64,000 nt of DNA. Origin: Rotaria sp. Silwood1 (lineage: Eukaryota > Rotifera > Eurotatoria > Philodinida > Philodinidae). Position 1 is the first letter of the stretch; each line of letters begins with the position of its first letter. This document shows, one piece after another, positions 26,581-39,117 of this stretch. Both the position numbers and the translations under genes were made by a program. The DNA is taken from the NCBI GenBank assembly GCA_905250075.1, contig CAJNOP010000013.1:912188-976187 (forward strand), given 5' to 3'. A model generated the notes under the pieces. The model was not told where the DNA came from, made no database searches, and saw nothing but the letters and a program-made list of their open reading frames with translations.

Positions 26581-28711
26581 TCATATGTCGATACTAAGAA
26601 TAGACTGAATACAGAGTATGACAATGACAGCAATCGTATTAGAACAAAGTGTAATACATGATGAATTCGGCTGTTCCAGTTTCAAACTTTTGAGAAGAAT
26701 GCCAAGACGACGGCCAGCTTGAGCGATTCGTTTGTCGATCAACGAATAATGTCGTTCGAAATAGTGTTGACTCAAATTGAACGAATCATTGAAATGTTGA
26801 TTGTTGTCATCGATATAGATTTGCGAACAGACAACTTCAATATCTTCTCGAATCCATGCCTTGTAATCTTTGTCACTATTTATATCGGCGGTAGACGATT
26901 GATTGATCATAAGCGAATAAAGATAATTAAAATAGTGCTCCACATTAGATGCAAAATGTTTATGCAGGCGATACATTAAAATATCATTATCCCACAACCA
27001 ATGAAGATCAGTCTGTTGAGTTGCATCCATAAAGTAGCCTATAAATAGATAGAGTAATTTGAACTAACATTGTCGGGGACAGTTTACTAGAAGATTGCGA
27101 AATCATTCAATTGAGTTTCGCACGAGAAACTATTGATTGAATTCGTTCTCTGATTTCGATCAGTAGTTTTGAATTTGAACATTATTGAGCATTGTATTCA
27201 ATACAATTTTTATGCAAAACCAATCGTGTTTTGTCAAAGAATTTTTCCATATTAGGTAGTAAAAAAATGTCTTCTCATCATGAAAAATAAGGCCTTATTA
27301 ATATGTTGAATATGACAATTTTTGAAAAAAAAAGTGATATCAGATATAATGGAATTAGTAAGTAACAAGATCCAACAATGCAGAAAAAGGAAAATTTTCT
27401 TATGCTCTTTTATGGAAAAGAATGTGACTTATGTATTCGATTATTTTACAGTAATGCGTTCAGCATGACTAAGTCAAGTGAATTGTGCTTTCCAAAACAA
27501 AAGCTTACTGTGCTAGTCTTTTAGGAATAAAGTATTAAATACAAAGGATTTGTCCTACTCGTAAATGAAAGTCCTGTCCATCTTGATCACATTATACTTC
27601 ATCATCAGATAGGCTGACATATCGAAAGTACTGTTAGGATCTGTGAAGCTTGAAAATCTTTTCTGTTGTACATGTCTGGCTGGTTGTCACGATATGTTGT
27701 AGCAAGAAAAAGTGGGGAGAGTTTTCTCACTATATGCTTCAACGATCATCATCATCCGTGTTTCACAAAACAAGAGATTTTTTCAAGAGAACATTACATG
27801 TTTTAATTCGTCACATATGTAGTTGGTAATATTTGAAGTGATAATAAAGAATTAATATGGCTGCTCGTCATCTTAGAATTACTAGACTTCCTTATCAACT
27901 CTTTGTATATGTGGACGATAATTTCCTTTTTCTATCTTAAAATAAATTGATATATAAGGAATATGATCATCAGAGGTAATTATCTAATCAAAGGAACTAC
28001 TAGAAACCTGTATCTATTGCCAACAGATGTTTTATAAAACGCCATACTCGAAAATACCTTTTCGGTTTGTTATCTAAGGTTTAGAATCAATAAATTGATT
28101 ATTACTAGTAGTATACTATTCACCAGACAACAATTATTGTATTTTAGACGGATTCAAACAGATTTATCGTGAAAAAATTTTATTTATGTTTCTTACGAAA
28201 AATAGTTACCTTTGAGCATAGTACCACCTTTGTCGCCAATGAATCCGGCATGTAACGGTTGATGAATATCACCAACAAAATGAAGAAGAAAGAATAGAGC
28301 CTCTTGTCGTTGTGTTTCATCAATTAGTCCACCTAACGGAGCGACGATGCGCTTCGTATAATTTTTTAACGCACCTTCAATACATCGATCTTGTAAACAA
28401 TCTCGTTCAGGTATATATGAACAGTTCCAATCAGGTATACGAATGTAATGTAGTGGAGCAGTCCATAACCAATTTTCATAACCGATAGGATTCGTATTCG
28501 GATTGAGAATAACATCGGGCCATGAAGCCATAACACTTAAATTGCCTTTATGATGCCATGGCACCATTGCTCGTAGCCAATCGAATTCTGAACTGTTCAG
28601 ATGAGTTTCTGCCAGACGAACGACTAAACTGTGTCCCACTGGACCCCACCCATGAATGAGTACTCCACATAGGCCAACGCATAGGAATAGAATAGATGCG
28701 AAAAACGACAT
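26581..28711 (-). CDS. Secreted or surface S1/P1-type nuclease
   Basis: Zinc-dependent single-strand nuclease and 3'-nucleotidase of the S1/P1 family. Exons 28711-28210 and 27038-26581 join in phase (LKG then GYFMDA) across a 1.17-kb intron; 319 aa. The signal peptide MSFFASILFLCVGLCGVLIHG ends immediately before WGPVGH, placing the conserved Trp at the mature N-terminus. All nine zinc ligands of P1 nuclease have counterparts: W and H in WGPVGH, D in ASWPD, H in PLHYIRI, H, D and H in HFVGDIHQPLH, and H and D in LHWLWDNDI. The C-terminus ends in a hydrophobic stretch (NTIAVIVILCIQSIL), absent from the fungal secreted enzymes, suggesting a GPI signal or membrane tail. The family is common in plants, fungi, bacteria and protists and rare in animals, so acquisition by transfer is inferred. 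Confidence 0.93.
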
Positions 28712-29290
28712 TAATCTATTATTATCTTGAGGTATATGGGAGATACGAAGTAACTGAGTTTCAATAATCGAAAAACAAAAAATAAAAATGCAGCAAATGG
28801 TAAAGAATATTTATCGTAATTCAGAAAGAGAAACGAAATTACCTCGCTTGATAAGAAGAAAGGTCAGTCAGCGCCAAGGCAAAAGCGCATAGAATTTGCA
28901 TTTTTTCGATTTTTCAAATAGAGAGTGATCTTTACTTTGTACTTAACGATAGATACTGTTCAAATTCACTTAAAACGAAATTTTTCTGGCGAGACTTAAT
29001 CCACTTCAATTGTTTTACCCGAAACCGTGGTCATATTTCAACTATCCAATTCGATACTATCAGGATCAATCGGCATTGGCTAAAAAGTCTGAGTTTTTTA
29101 TAATTCATTCAAACAGATTTCTGCACTATTGAATTTAATTAGCTGAAATTTAATCATATGATTTTGAATCAACCAAATAAGATTGATCGACTTTTGCTAA
29201 AAGAAACTTGACTCGATTTGGTAGTTCTTAGTATAAGAAATTTCACATTTGAGGTCAATATTCAGTTATTGACGCATCACTAAACTCTTA
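28712..29290. other. Upstream region of the S1/P1 nuclease gene
   Basis: Non-coding, AT-rich. It includes the presumed promoter of the minus-strand nuclease gene and ends at the TTA flanking the large foldback element. Confidence 0.55.
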
Positions 29291-30238
29291 TTGTAACAAC
29301 CGCGCATAACGTGTAAGTTGTTGCTTCTCCTCGATTGAAACAAGTGCGATGCCTTTCTCTATCTATTACCTATCCATACTTCTATTATTAGTTTGTCCTT
29401 TTCTCGTGCATAATAGAGATAACCGCAATACCCTTTCCCGTTCGTTCTTCTTCTATTTGTGCTTTGGAATAACACGCTTAGTGTATCCTCTCCTCGTACA
29501 TAGTGTTATCCATAAAAGGAATAACCACAATATCTTTTCTATCCGCTACGCTTATCTCTCTTACCTGTACTTTGGAATCATACTCTCGACGTGTCGTTCT
29601 TTCGTACATAGTGTTAACCATAATCGTAATCTAACCTTTGTTCTTCTCTGAATTTGTCCTTAAACCCGTATTTTTCTGATATTGTGTTTACTGTATGTGA
29701 AGATTTTAGATAGAGTAGGCACAGCTCGAGAGCTATTATCCTAATACTTTATTAGTGTAAGTAAAACTGTACGTATACTGTATTTCTCCCGCTCCTTATA
29801 TACTATTTCTTAGCATAGAAGGACCTTGAAGAATACAGTAAACACAATAACAAAAAAATACGAGTTTAAGGACAAATTCAGAGAAGAACAAAGGTTAGAT
29901 TACGATTATGGCTAACACTATGTACGAAAGAACGACACGTCGACAGTATGGTTCCAAAGAACAGGTAAGAGAGATAAGCATAGCGGATAGAAAAGATATT
30001 GTGATTATTTATTTTATGGATAACACTATGTACGAGGCGAGAATACACTAAGCGCGTTATTCCAAAGCACAAATAGAAGAAGAACGAACGGGGAAGGGTA
30101 TTGCGGTTATCTCTATTATGCACGAGAAAAGGACAAACTAATAATAGAAGTATGGATAGGTAATAGACAGAGAAAGGCATCGCACTTGTTTCAATCAAGG
30201 AGAAGCAACAGCTTACACGTTATGCTCGATTGTTACAA
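29291..30238. mobile_element. 948-bp foldback element with 406-bp inverted arms
   Basis: The arms 29291-29696 and 29833-30238 are equal in length and differ at roughly twenty positions by eye. Outer ends read TTGTAACAACCGCGCATAAC and its near reverse complement, and TTA flanks both sides (29288-29290 and 30239-30241), consistent with a 3-bp target duplication. The spacer is 136 bp. Inside each arm a module of about 93 bp recurs (TCGTACATAGTGTTA words). Each arm carries an open frame of about 100 codons read inward (100 aa plus strand, 106 aa minus strand); these are probably by-products of the internal repeat. No transposase is encoded. A non-autonomous foldback or MITE is the best call. Confidence 0.85.
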
Positions 30239-31265
30239 TTATATTTATGTATGGTAGAAACTACATAGTTCAAAGACAGTTGATAAAATAAAAAATTGAC
30301 AGTCTGTACATTTGTTTAGTCAATATAACAATAAATGAGTACTGGTTGATATGCTCTCCACGAGACATGTAGTTTTCTCTGTAAAAACCTTTCATCATCA
30401 TCCTACACAAATATGAATATGTTAAATAAACACTATGTAATGTCTCTTTAAATAAAGATTCGAAGAAAAAGAGATTATGCCACTCAACGTGGTAAGACAA
30501 ATTGTTTGGTAAAACAAGGATATCCGTGAGTGTTGAAGTATGAAGAAAGAATCCTATAGACTGTTCCTGACATTTCGACATTCTCTTGTAGATTTTGTCA
30601 ACTAGACTGTTGGCTCGCTAGTGGATGCTCGGATCTTAACTGTTGGAGCCCAAAAAATCTCCGCCGTTTTCTCTTGTAATTTGACCTTTGATTTCTTGCC
30701 ACAGACAATGAGATACGCTTAGGCGTTATCACTAAGTGACGGATCATGATAAATGTAAAAGAAGTTTCTTTTTTGTGCCATCAAAGCGGAAAGAAGCGCA
30801 TCCTTGCTGAAAAACCAAAGGATTGGTTCATATAACACTAAAGTAAAATAAGCGGTATAGCAACAATATCTTTTTAGTTTTGTCAGGATGAATAACCGTT
30901 TATTGAATAGGTTACTTTAAGAATTTTTTTATCAATGATTTCGAGACACTCGCCTTTAATGTAGAATAGACACCAATATGGAAAATTATCTAATTAATAT
31001 AACAGGACAGTCGAATAGCAATAATACTACGTTGTTTTTCTTTTAGCATTTCAAGAGAAGCTTACGAGAGAAGCTTATCAGATGTTTTCTTACGATTCTA
31101 ATGACTCTTTACCTACAAATACTGCACAATGTTGAAATAAAAACCCGTAAAAGATTTGGGTTTTTATAGATATTTTACTAAACTATGAAATTGTTAATGT
31201 GACTATTTTCTGGCGGTCTCTGAAGAGTTCGAGGTTTTTGGAAGAATCTTACTTTTGATTTTTCA
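30239..31265. other. Non-coding region
   Basis: A 103-codon minus-strand frame at 30270-30581 has no recognisable motif and atypical composition. Nothing else resembles a gene. Confidence 0.5.
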
Positions 31266-31505
31266 TCTGAATATTTGCACATATGGAGATTTCAACTAAA
31301 CTAGCTTCAATTAAAAAGTTTAAAAGCTTTCAACAAAGTCACTTCGAGATGTGGAACTTTCAAGCTATAAGTTTTTGCACGTATAGTATGCGCACCATGC
31401 ATTTTTCGAAAGCTTTTTATGTCGAAGAGACTTTGTTCAAAACTTCTGCGTCATTTTTAAGAAAGCTAGTCTTATTGAGTTCACTGTATGCACAAATATT
31501 CAGAT
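31266..31505. repeat. 240-bp imperfect palindrome
   Basis: Left arm about 31266-31386 and right arm about 31388-31505 are diverged reverse complements meeting at a centre near GCACGTATAGTATGCGCAC. Matching words include TCTGAATATTTG against CAAATATTCAGA, ACTAGCTT against AAGCTAGT, and AACAAAGTC against GACTTTGTT. A spacer-free foldback structure. The open frames through it are not credible genes. Confidence 0.7.
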
Positions 31506-32135
31506 CGAAATTTGGAAATATGATTTTGTCCTAAGGTCTGAGGTCACATAAAGTCCTTTAGGAAATGGAGATTAAAAACTCGAAAGCTTACGGAAATATC
31601 TATGGAAATCCAACTCCTTTTAGGGTTTTCATTATAACACTGCGCAGAATCTATAGGCAAAAAATGGTTGAAATCAGAAGAAGTCATTAGATAGGATTTC
31701 TTGGTTAGTTCATAATTATTTGACAGAAGTTTTTCTAATGATTGTGAAGAAAGAGAAGTTTTGAGTGCTGAACAAATCTGGATAGAAATAACATAGGACA
31801 CCAACGAAATTAAGGTACTGATGAAAAAAGTGAGATTCACTTAATTCTAGTCTCGAAATAGCGAGAAACCTTTTTTTGCTTGAAAACTTAGGTATTGTAT
31901 TTTTATAATCGCTTTGAAGCAATGGAAATACTAATTCTATATTCTGAAACTGATTTTATCTCAACGTTAGAACACTTGTGGTTTGTCAACGAGTTTAGAA
32001 TAACCTGCAGGTGTGAATTTGGACACAGATGATGTATGTCTGTTCATCACACACGTCCACATCAATATTTTCCTAAATAGATTCCATTTCCTATGATTTA
32101 TAATGTAAGGACGAGATATGATTCTAAACGCTAAG

Positions 32136-32202
32136 CCCATGTGAAAATTTAAACGAGAAAGTTGGCTTCTAATAGTTACAATAAGAAAAGTTTTCACATG
32201 GG
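32136..32202. repeat. 12-bp perfect inverted repeat
   Basis: CCCATGTGAAAA at 32136-32147 and TTTTCACATGGG at 32191-32202, 43-bp spacer. It could be the termini of a tiny element or a chance hairpin. Confidence 0.5.
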
Positions 32203-34919
32203 ACACGGTTATCTATATATGACTTTCTTTCTTCATTAATGATTTCCAGTGAGGAGGAAATAGCTTTATGTGATGTGTCTGTACACGATCTGTTTTCTTC
32301 TGAAACAGTAATGTAACTTACAAATATACATTTAATGCGAGCTTTTTTTTCTCAAGATATCAACTTGAAGAAAAATCCTGTTTCTCATTATTTTAACTTA
32401 CATCTCGTAGACAGAATAAATCGCAATGTTGAAACTCTTATATTTCAAAAGCGAATTCCACTCGATTGGCATGTCAATCTTCAATCTTCAAACTCAGTCA
32501 AGTCAAAAGAAAATTCGGTTTTATTTTGGAAACTTTTGAAGTCAAGCGTAAGGAAGCTTTATTCAAAATCGCTGTTTGGTCTCCTTCATGCTACTATTTA
32601 TTGATGAAGCTGACTCTCGATCTGAAAAACAAGGGTTCTTTCGCTGCGAGACACATGCACTATTAATCTTCCAAGCACATACTTTGAGAGTACGTCGAAT
32701 GTCTTCTAAAAAAAAGTTTTGATTGTCACAATCGTGTGGATAATCGAGTCTTTGGTCATATTATTTATTTATTTTCTATTGACCATAAATTTTTTTCCTT
32801 TATCTATATGTTCTCTCTTTAACGATAATGGATATTGCTGTCGGAGAATAACTATGAGTTTGAGTTTGACTTTCATTGGAGAGTCAATAAAATCGATGAA
32901 GGGGTGATCCGATAAGAAAACTGGTAATCGATCTATTAGCTGATAATCAGTATGTGGCGTTCTTTTTTCTGTCTATGACTTAATACGATTGTTGATGTGA
33001 ATGTGAATGTGAGAGCGGTACATGAAAGTAGCTGAAAATAAAATCAAAATCTCACTCATCTGACACTCTTTCGCCCACATCCACCCGCACCCTTGTATAC
33101 AAAGACACAATTACATGCAGCCAATTGTGTTCTATGGTCAGCAATATAAAATAGGACTAAATTGCTCCATAGAATATTAGGTTTCATTGTAATCTGACCA
33201 TGCTTCATATAGTTGAATTTCAAATTTTATTTCCGTTCATGAGTAAAAACCAGTACTTTCAAGTTGCAGTGGCATATCTCACATATCGTTTATTCCAATA
33301 GTTAGAGTTCGACTGTTTTCAAAGTTATCGATACCGATGAAAAGTGTCAACTTTCGTCGTGATACAACCTATCACTAATTATTACTTTGGCTTGCTCTGA
33401 AAAAGAAATATGCAACTTGCTACTGGCTACTTGTTTCAGTTAAGTGCTAAACTTCTCTAGTAAACAAAATCAAATGAAAACATAGTGTTCTAGTATCTCA
33501 TGTAGGATTGAATATTATAGCAGTAACAAACAATCTGTCTTAATTCATGTGAAGCTCGTAAGTTTTTTCCACATAACTTTATTGATGAACAAATAGTGAA
33601 GATGAAAGCCATTGCCATTTCTTGCATGCATACATTCTTCGATTGTTAAAATCACAAGTGTTTGTTTTCAAATGACCATTTTTTCCTTTGTGACAGTTTG
33701 AACTAATGTTTTTTTTACTTAAGATGAAGAATTTTCAAAAGATTATCATGTAGCACAAATAGGTCAGAAAAATACAATTTTCTTCGAAACTCAATTATCC
33801 AAGAGCATATTCAAAGTGGTTGAAGCGTTTATGATGGTTCCAAGACTCGACAAATGCTTGTGTAGTGACATAATAATCAGAACTTCATCACTGCGAAGGT
33901 TTTTCATGGCGTTGTATTAGTCACTGTTAGAGCGAACTGTTCCCATTCATAGAATAGCAGTGGTCTATTATTAGGGCCTAATTGTTTTCTCATGAGATAC
34001 AGCCTGCATTCACTTCGGTGATGGTTATGCCACTATGTTTAAGTGTATGGAACTGGAAGCCAAAAAACCATGATTCTACTTTCATGACCATGTTACATTC
34101 TATTGGGTATTTCATATGTATGTCTCTGCATATCATATGTTGCGATAAAATATTTGTCTTATTTTAATATGAAAAGATTCTGATATCAGCTTATTTCATA
34201 ATCGGCATTTTCATTATACGTCTAAGATCAAAATCGAACTATGTGACTTTTAGTAGAGTAAATCTATATGAGTCTCATGTATTTTCCATAGATGCAGTGT
34301 GATTTTTTGTTCTTTTGAGATGAAATTCTTTCTTGCTATTGAATATCTAGCACACATAGTGCACAATAATATTGTGTTTGCTTTACCTGTACACGCTGGT
34401 TTCATTTCGTAAGCAATGAATACACTGACTTTTTTGCACGTGAAAACATTTAAACATTTCTCTAACGAAAAGAAACATGACAGAAACTTAGTATTTTTTC
34501 TTTTCTGTACGGCGGCAAATATGGTCTATCTGTGTGCTCGTTTCATTTTGGTCTCTTTTTTTTTCCTTTTAAAATTCCATTATTTTTCACCATCTTCATC
34601 GATTATAAGAATGAACAACCATTCTTCGCTGTAGAAGACGAAAAACAGCTCAACGGTTAACAAGACATTCTTCAATACTCAACAGTGTTGACAAACAGTA
34701 GGAAGCTTGTGAGTCAGTTCTCAATACACTATATCTTTCACTTGTGATTGATCAATTATCCAGCAAGCAAATATGATGGTTAGAGAAATCGCACAATAAC
34801 TGCGTAATCTACAAGAGGTATTTTTGGTAAAAATAACTATGAATACTATCAGTTACCCTTTCATTCTAGATAATTCATGGATTGGATATTCATCAATCCG
34901 ACGATAATCCGTAAGTAAA

Positions 34920-35062
34920 GGTGTGAATGTGGGTAAACAGAAGACCCACAGGCATCCACAGCTCACACCCTCAATGAGTCTGTAAAATGCTACAAACCGT
35001 CCATCACCGTAGATTTCCGCTGTCCTAACCGGCGTTTTTAGAGTTCATAGTGAGGGTGTGAG
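34920..35062. repeat. Nested hairpins of GTGTG/CACAC words
   Basis: GGTGTGA (34920-34926) and TGTGGGT (34928-34934) are mirrored by ACCCACA (34944-34950) and TCACACC (34963-34969). CTCACACCCTCA (34962-34973) pairs in turn with TGAGGGTGTGAG (35051-35062). The block is more GC-rich than its surroundings and similar words occur near 33065-33105. Likely a small structured repeat. Confidence 0.55.
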
Positions 35063-36640
35063 TGATAACAATTGACATTTGATTAGACATACGTATTGTA
35101 ATAATTTAATTCGTCACTTTCTTTTGTCCTACGAACAGAAATAACGTCGATTGTGACTCAATAAATGCATGAATGTGCTTTATCAATAGAATTGATTCGT
35201 TCAATTTTAATCTGACACATGATAAATGGGCATTTGAATAGAAAAAAGAAACCTAAGTGTATATAGTTTATTGAATGAAGCTGAGATGATACCTTTAAAA
35301 TCTCTATTATATTATTGCACGCACATACACATCGAACTTCATTTTCTTCAATTTTTTTTTATTAATTTCCTGCTTTTGGTGGTAATTAAACAAAAAACTT
35401 GTACATGTGTCAGATGGAGAATCTTCCGAGATAGAATATCGGATAAGAGAAACATTGTATAGAGAGTAAATAATTGAAGCATGGCGACAGTTATTAACAA
35501 TATCAATACAGCAATTTGTGTCAATACTAGGAACAAATGAATTTACTTTCTCTTTAATGAAAATGATAATAAACATTTTTTTTTAATTCTTTCAAATGTT
35601 CGTAAAATGATTGAGATGTTCGTTTGTTTTTTTTTATTGGAGGACGAAGAATTTGGATCTTAAAGTATCAGTATTAATTATAATTTATGAGATATTTATC
35701 TTGTTGACTCTATATTTAAGCAGCTTTTAGGTTTTCTATTGAAGATTATTATTATTCTTATATAATATTCTGTCGTGGTCAACTGTCTAAAGATAACTTT
35801 AATAAACAATCAATAAACAGTAAAATAAGTTCTAAATATTTGTGTTAAGTGTTGTATTCAAGAAGTATGAATATTAAAGTCAGTGATTTGCACATAAATG
35901 CGGTTGACTACAAATAAACTATTGATCTATATTTACCTCAAATGTTATAATTTTTCCTTTTTTTTACTATGCTCATTTTGGTATAATGATTGAAAAAAAA
36001 AAGATTTTTCAACATTACCTAAAACCAACTTTTCATATTGTTGTTAATATTGTTATGTTAATGATACAATTACTATTCTACTTAGAACAATCCAAACATA
36101 CTGGCAGTAGTACTAGAAGGATATGTTTTTAAGTGCCTATGTGCTATCTAGTAACATCCATAACGACGATCAAAATCGTACAAGCACCAGTGTGCTTAAT
36201 AGATCTTGGTGGATTCTACTTGTACTGTTCCAGTCATAAAATTAAATCTAGTCTTATACCGAATCGCGATAAGAAACACTCATATCTTAACCTAAGACAT
36301 CCTACGAGGAAAAACGTGAATCACCCGTGTTGTTAATGTAAATGATTAGTTTTCATAAAAACAGAGTAGATCTTAAAAAACTTTTAATGGTCAAGAACAT
36401 GATTTCCAATAATTTAAAGTAACATCTAAACTCATCAAAATGACTTTTATATTACTAAATAACATTGTTCATTGGATATTTTATTAATATAATGACTGAT
36501 GAAATTTTTTTCGTAATAAAATGATCCACAGACATCCATAGAAATATTAACTATTTTACATGACGAAGAAATACATTCTTTTATCATCATACTCGAACAA
36601 ATCAACTTCAAATATTCATGTGCACTTGACGTCAGTCTCT

Positions 36641-38883
36641 TCTTACATTTCTAAGACATTATTTAGATTATCAACTAATGTAATACTATTTTGAAAATGA
36701 AGAACAAAATAAAAAGTAGTTTCAAGAAAGCACTCATTTTTTTCACAAAAAAATATAACATAATGTTCACATTTGACCACCAGAAAATATTCAACTAAGC
36801 TAATATACCATAAATGCAGCCAATGGCACGACAATAATGCCAGCAACCATCTATAACAAAAGTAGAATAAGACAAATATATTGAGCTAGAAAGGTGATAT
36901 TCGTTTTCAAATACTTATATACTCGGTAGTTCTCTTTCATTCACTCCATTTAATACATTATATGTTGAATTAAGCACCAAATTATGTTCTAAGGGAAGAG
37001 CTATTCCTATGAACTTCATTCAATCTTGCCTCAATAATTTTCGATACTCTCACGTATATCAAAGCTAATTTTCTACGATCAGTATTATCAGATCATTCGG
37101 ATAAATTCTAAAATTTGAAATTGTTCTTTCAAATTGTTTTGATTTCTGCATTTTTTCTAGACTCCAAAAAGAACAATTCCTCAATCGTACAGATTTTGGT
37201 TTCTCTCACCTGGAAAATTTATTTACGATCAAAAGTTGTGCTTGAATGATGTTTGTTGAACTTCATATTGAAAGAATTGATGTTTTATTTGATTGAATTC
37301 TTGCTTATAATCTTCTTTTTTTTTCATAACCTTCAATTTTTTTATCATAATCTTGAAATCTTTCATCATATTCTCGAATTGTTTGATCATGATCTTCAGT
37401 TGTTTCATTATATTCGATTGTTTCAATGATAGAATCAATAGTTGAATGAATAAGATGGTGCTCGCTTTGTTCAAGTAACGCCTTCAATTTTTTTGTTACG
37501 ATCTGTTAATGCACGATTTGCTACTCGAAAAGGAGCTCTATCTCGCGCACGAGCATGTCGAAAACTTCTGGTGATTGCTAGTCTACATATAGTATCAGCT
37601 AAAGTTAAAGAGATGTGAAAATATTTTTAATGTTTTATTGTTTAAATCCATAGGACAATATATTAAAAGACTTTTTCGCATCATTTTATTTATATTTTTT
37701 TTACTGTCGCTTGAGATATTTCCAATCATCAACATTATCTTAGTTCACTTGTTTTTATCGTTCTTCTAGTATTATAGAATTTTATATAAAAATAATTTGT
37801 TGAAAGAAAAATTCTTCCTTCATTTCGCAGTTATTATTTACCCAATTTTTTACTGCATACAAAGAACGATACTGTATCCATTTCTAATAATTAATTTATG
37901 TATTTGTATTTTATTGTTATGAACAAAAAGATATCGCTAAAGTTACTTTATCAATTGAATATATCTACTATAATTTGTCTAATTGAGATTATTTTTCAGA
38001 GCTGTTCGTATTCTCAAGAAAAATGTTCGAAACTCTTGCTTTGAAGTATCTCAAGGTCAATGAACCCGATAAGACGGTGCAACACTGAATTTCTTATATT
38101 ACATTTATCGTTTACATCATTTAATACTTTGTTTGCCTATGAATACCAAACTTTGTTCAGTTTCTTTCAAAAGATATATAAGATTTTCGAACGTTATACA
38201 TCACTCTCTATGAATTCTATATAAAAGTCACTTATTATGTCATTGATAATAGTCGTTTACCGATGATCATTGAAATATTGTTGTCTGATATTCAACAATA
38301 GACTGTGGACTATCTTAAGGATCTTGATCAGCAAACGGTAAAAGTATTTTATACTGACGAGTTTTGATCAAGAAAAAAGTTTTATGAAAATATTGACAGA
38401 TTAGACTCGATTTCAATCAGTGAAAATAATTCATTTCAACTGACAACATTAACTTTGATATTCTCATAACCATATTATATAACCTGTAGTGTTTTGCGTA
38501 AAGCTTTACATCTATAGATAAACGATTGTCAATATTGTTCATTACTTTAACTGGTCGAACAAAACCTTTTAGAAAATATTTTTGAAAAACATGATCACTA
38601 TTAGAATAACTCTCTAGCATAATACCATAAATTTATTATCAATAGAATTATTTACTATATTGTTAATTGAACGAATATGTATATTCAACTCTTAATCGTT
38701 TGACTAGTATTTATGATGATATTTTCATTAGATTAAAAGATAGAAGGGGATACAAAAACCCATTGTCTATCTTTGAAAATATGTGAGATGCTGGAAATTC
38801 AAAATTTTAGCAAACTTTTTTGTTTTTGGATTTTTCGAAACTAGTTGTTCCTGTGAATATTCGAAAAAGGATTAAATCCTATA
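36641..38883. other. Gene-poor stretch flanking a coding relic
   Basis: Apart from the relic at 37229-37620 nothing is supported. The minus-strand frames at 36643-36846 and 38417-38620 show no motif. Confidence 0.45.
37229..37620 (-). pseudogene. Unidentified coding region broken at two A runs
   Basis: On the minus strand, a plausible acceptor TTTAG is followed by ADTICRLAITRSFRHARARD and RAPFRVANRALTDRNK, then a frame change at an A7 run, then LKALLEQSEHHLIHSTIDSI and a Glu/Asp/Lys-rich coiled-coil-like segment (EYDERFQDYDKKIEGYEKK). A second frame change at an A9 run (T9 at 37316-37324) leads to EDYKQEFNQIKHQFFQYEVQ and a stop at 37229. In each case one A fewer restores the frame. No upstream exon or family is recognised. 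It is either a pseudogene or a real gene affected by homopolymer errors. Confidence 0.45.
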
Positions 38884-39117
38884 ATTATGATTAGAGTTGT
38901 CCATTACGACAGCAATATTTTCCTTTTATCATTTTATGGAATATTACACGGATTATTGCCTAATTCTGTAGACCAAATGGATCAAAAGAAAACCTTATGT
39001 CCATAAGGTTTTCTTTTAATCAATTTGATCTACAGAATCAGGCAATAATCCATATAATATTCCATCAAGTGAAAAAAATTAAATATTTCTGTGATAATGA
39101 GCGACTCTAATCATGAT
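38884..39117. repeat. 234-bp palindrome with 116-bp arms and a 2-bp loop
   Basis: Arms 38884-38999 and 39002-39117 are near-perfect reverse complements about the centre AAGGTTTTC / GAAAACCTT, including GGATTATTGCCTAATTCTGT on the left against ACAGAATCAGGCAATAATCC on the right. Mismatches increase toward the outer ends. No coding content. Such a structure would form a strong cruciform or, if transcribed, a long double-stranded RNA hairpin. Most likely a foldback MITE; no convincing target duplication. Confidence 0.88.

Larger units (their letters stand above)
31506..36640. other. Gene-poor stretch with small repeats
   Basis: Several open frames of 60-98 codons occur on both strands (31544-31840, 31967-32206, 32335-32604, 33982-34167, 34416-34634, 35271-35576), but none has a recognised domain, splice partners or protein-like codon bias. 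Two small inverted repeats are listed separately. No RNA gene was seen. Confidence 0.5.

Noticed and set aside
29349..30198. Two related 100-106 aa open frames on opposite strands
   Set aside because: They lie in the inverted arms of one foldback element and reflect its internal repeat; no domain or start context supports a protein gene.
30270..30581. 103-aa minus-strand open frame
   Set aside because: No motif, atypical composition for this genome's genes, no splice continuation.
32335..32604. 89-aa plus-strand frame with some coding look
   Set aside because: No recognisable family, overlapping alternative frame, no exons nearby.
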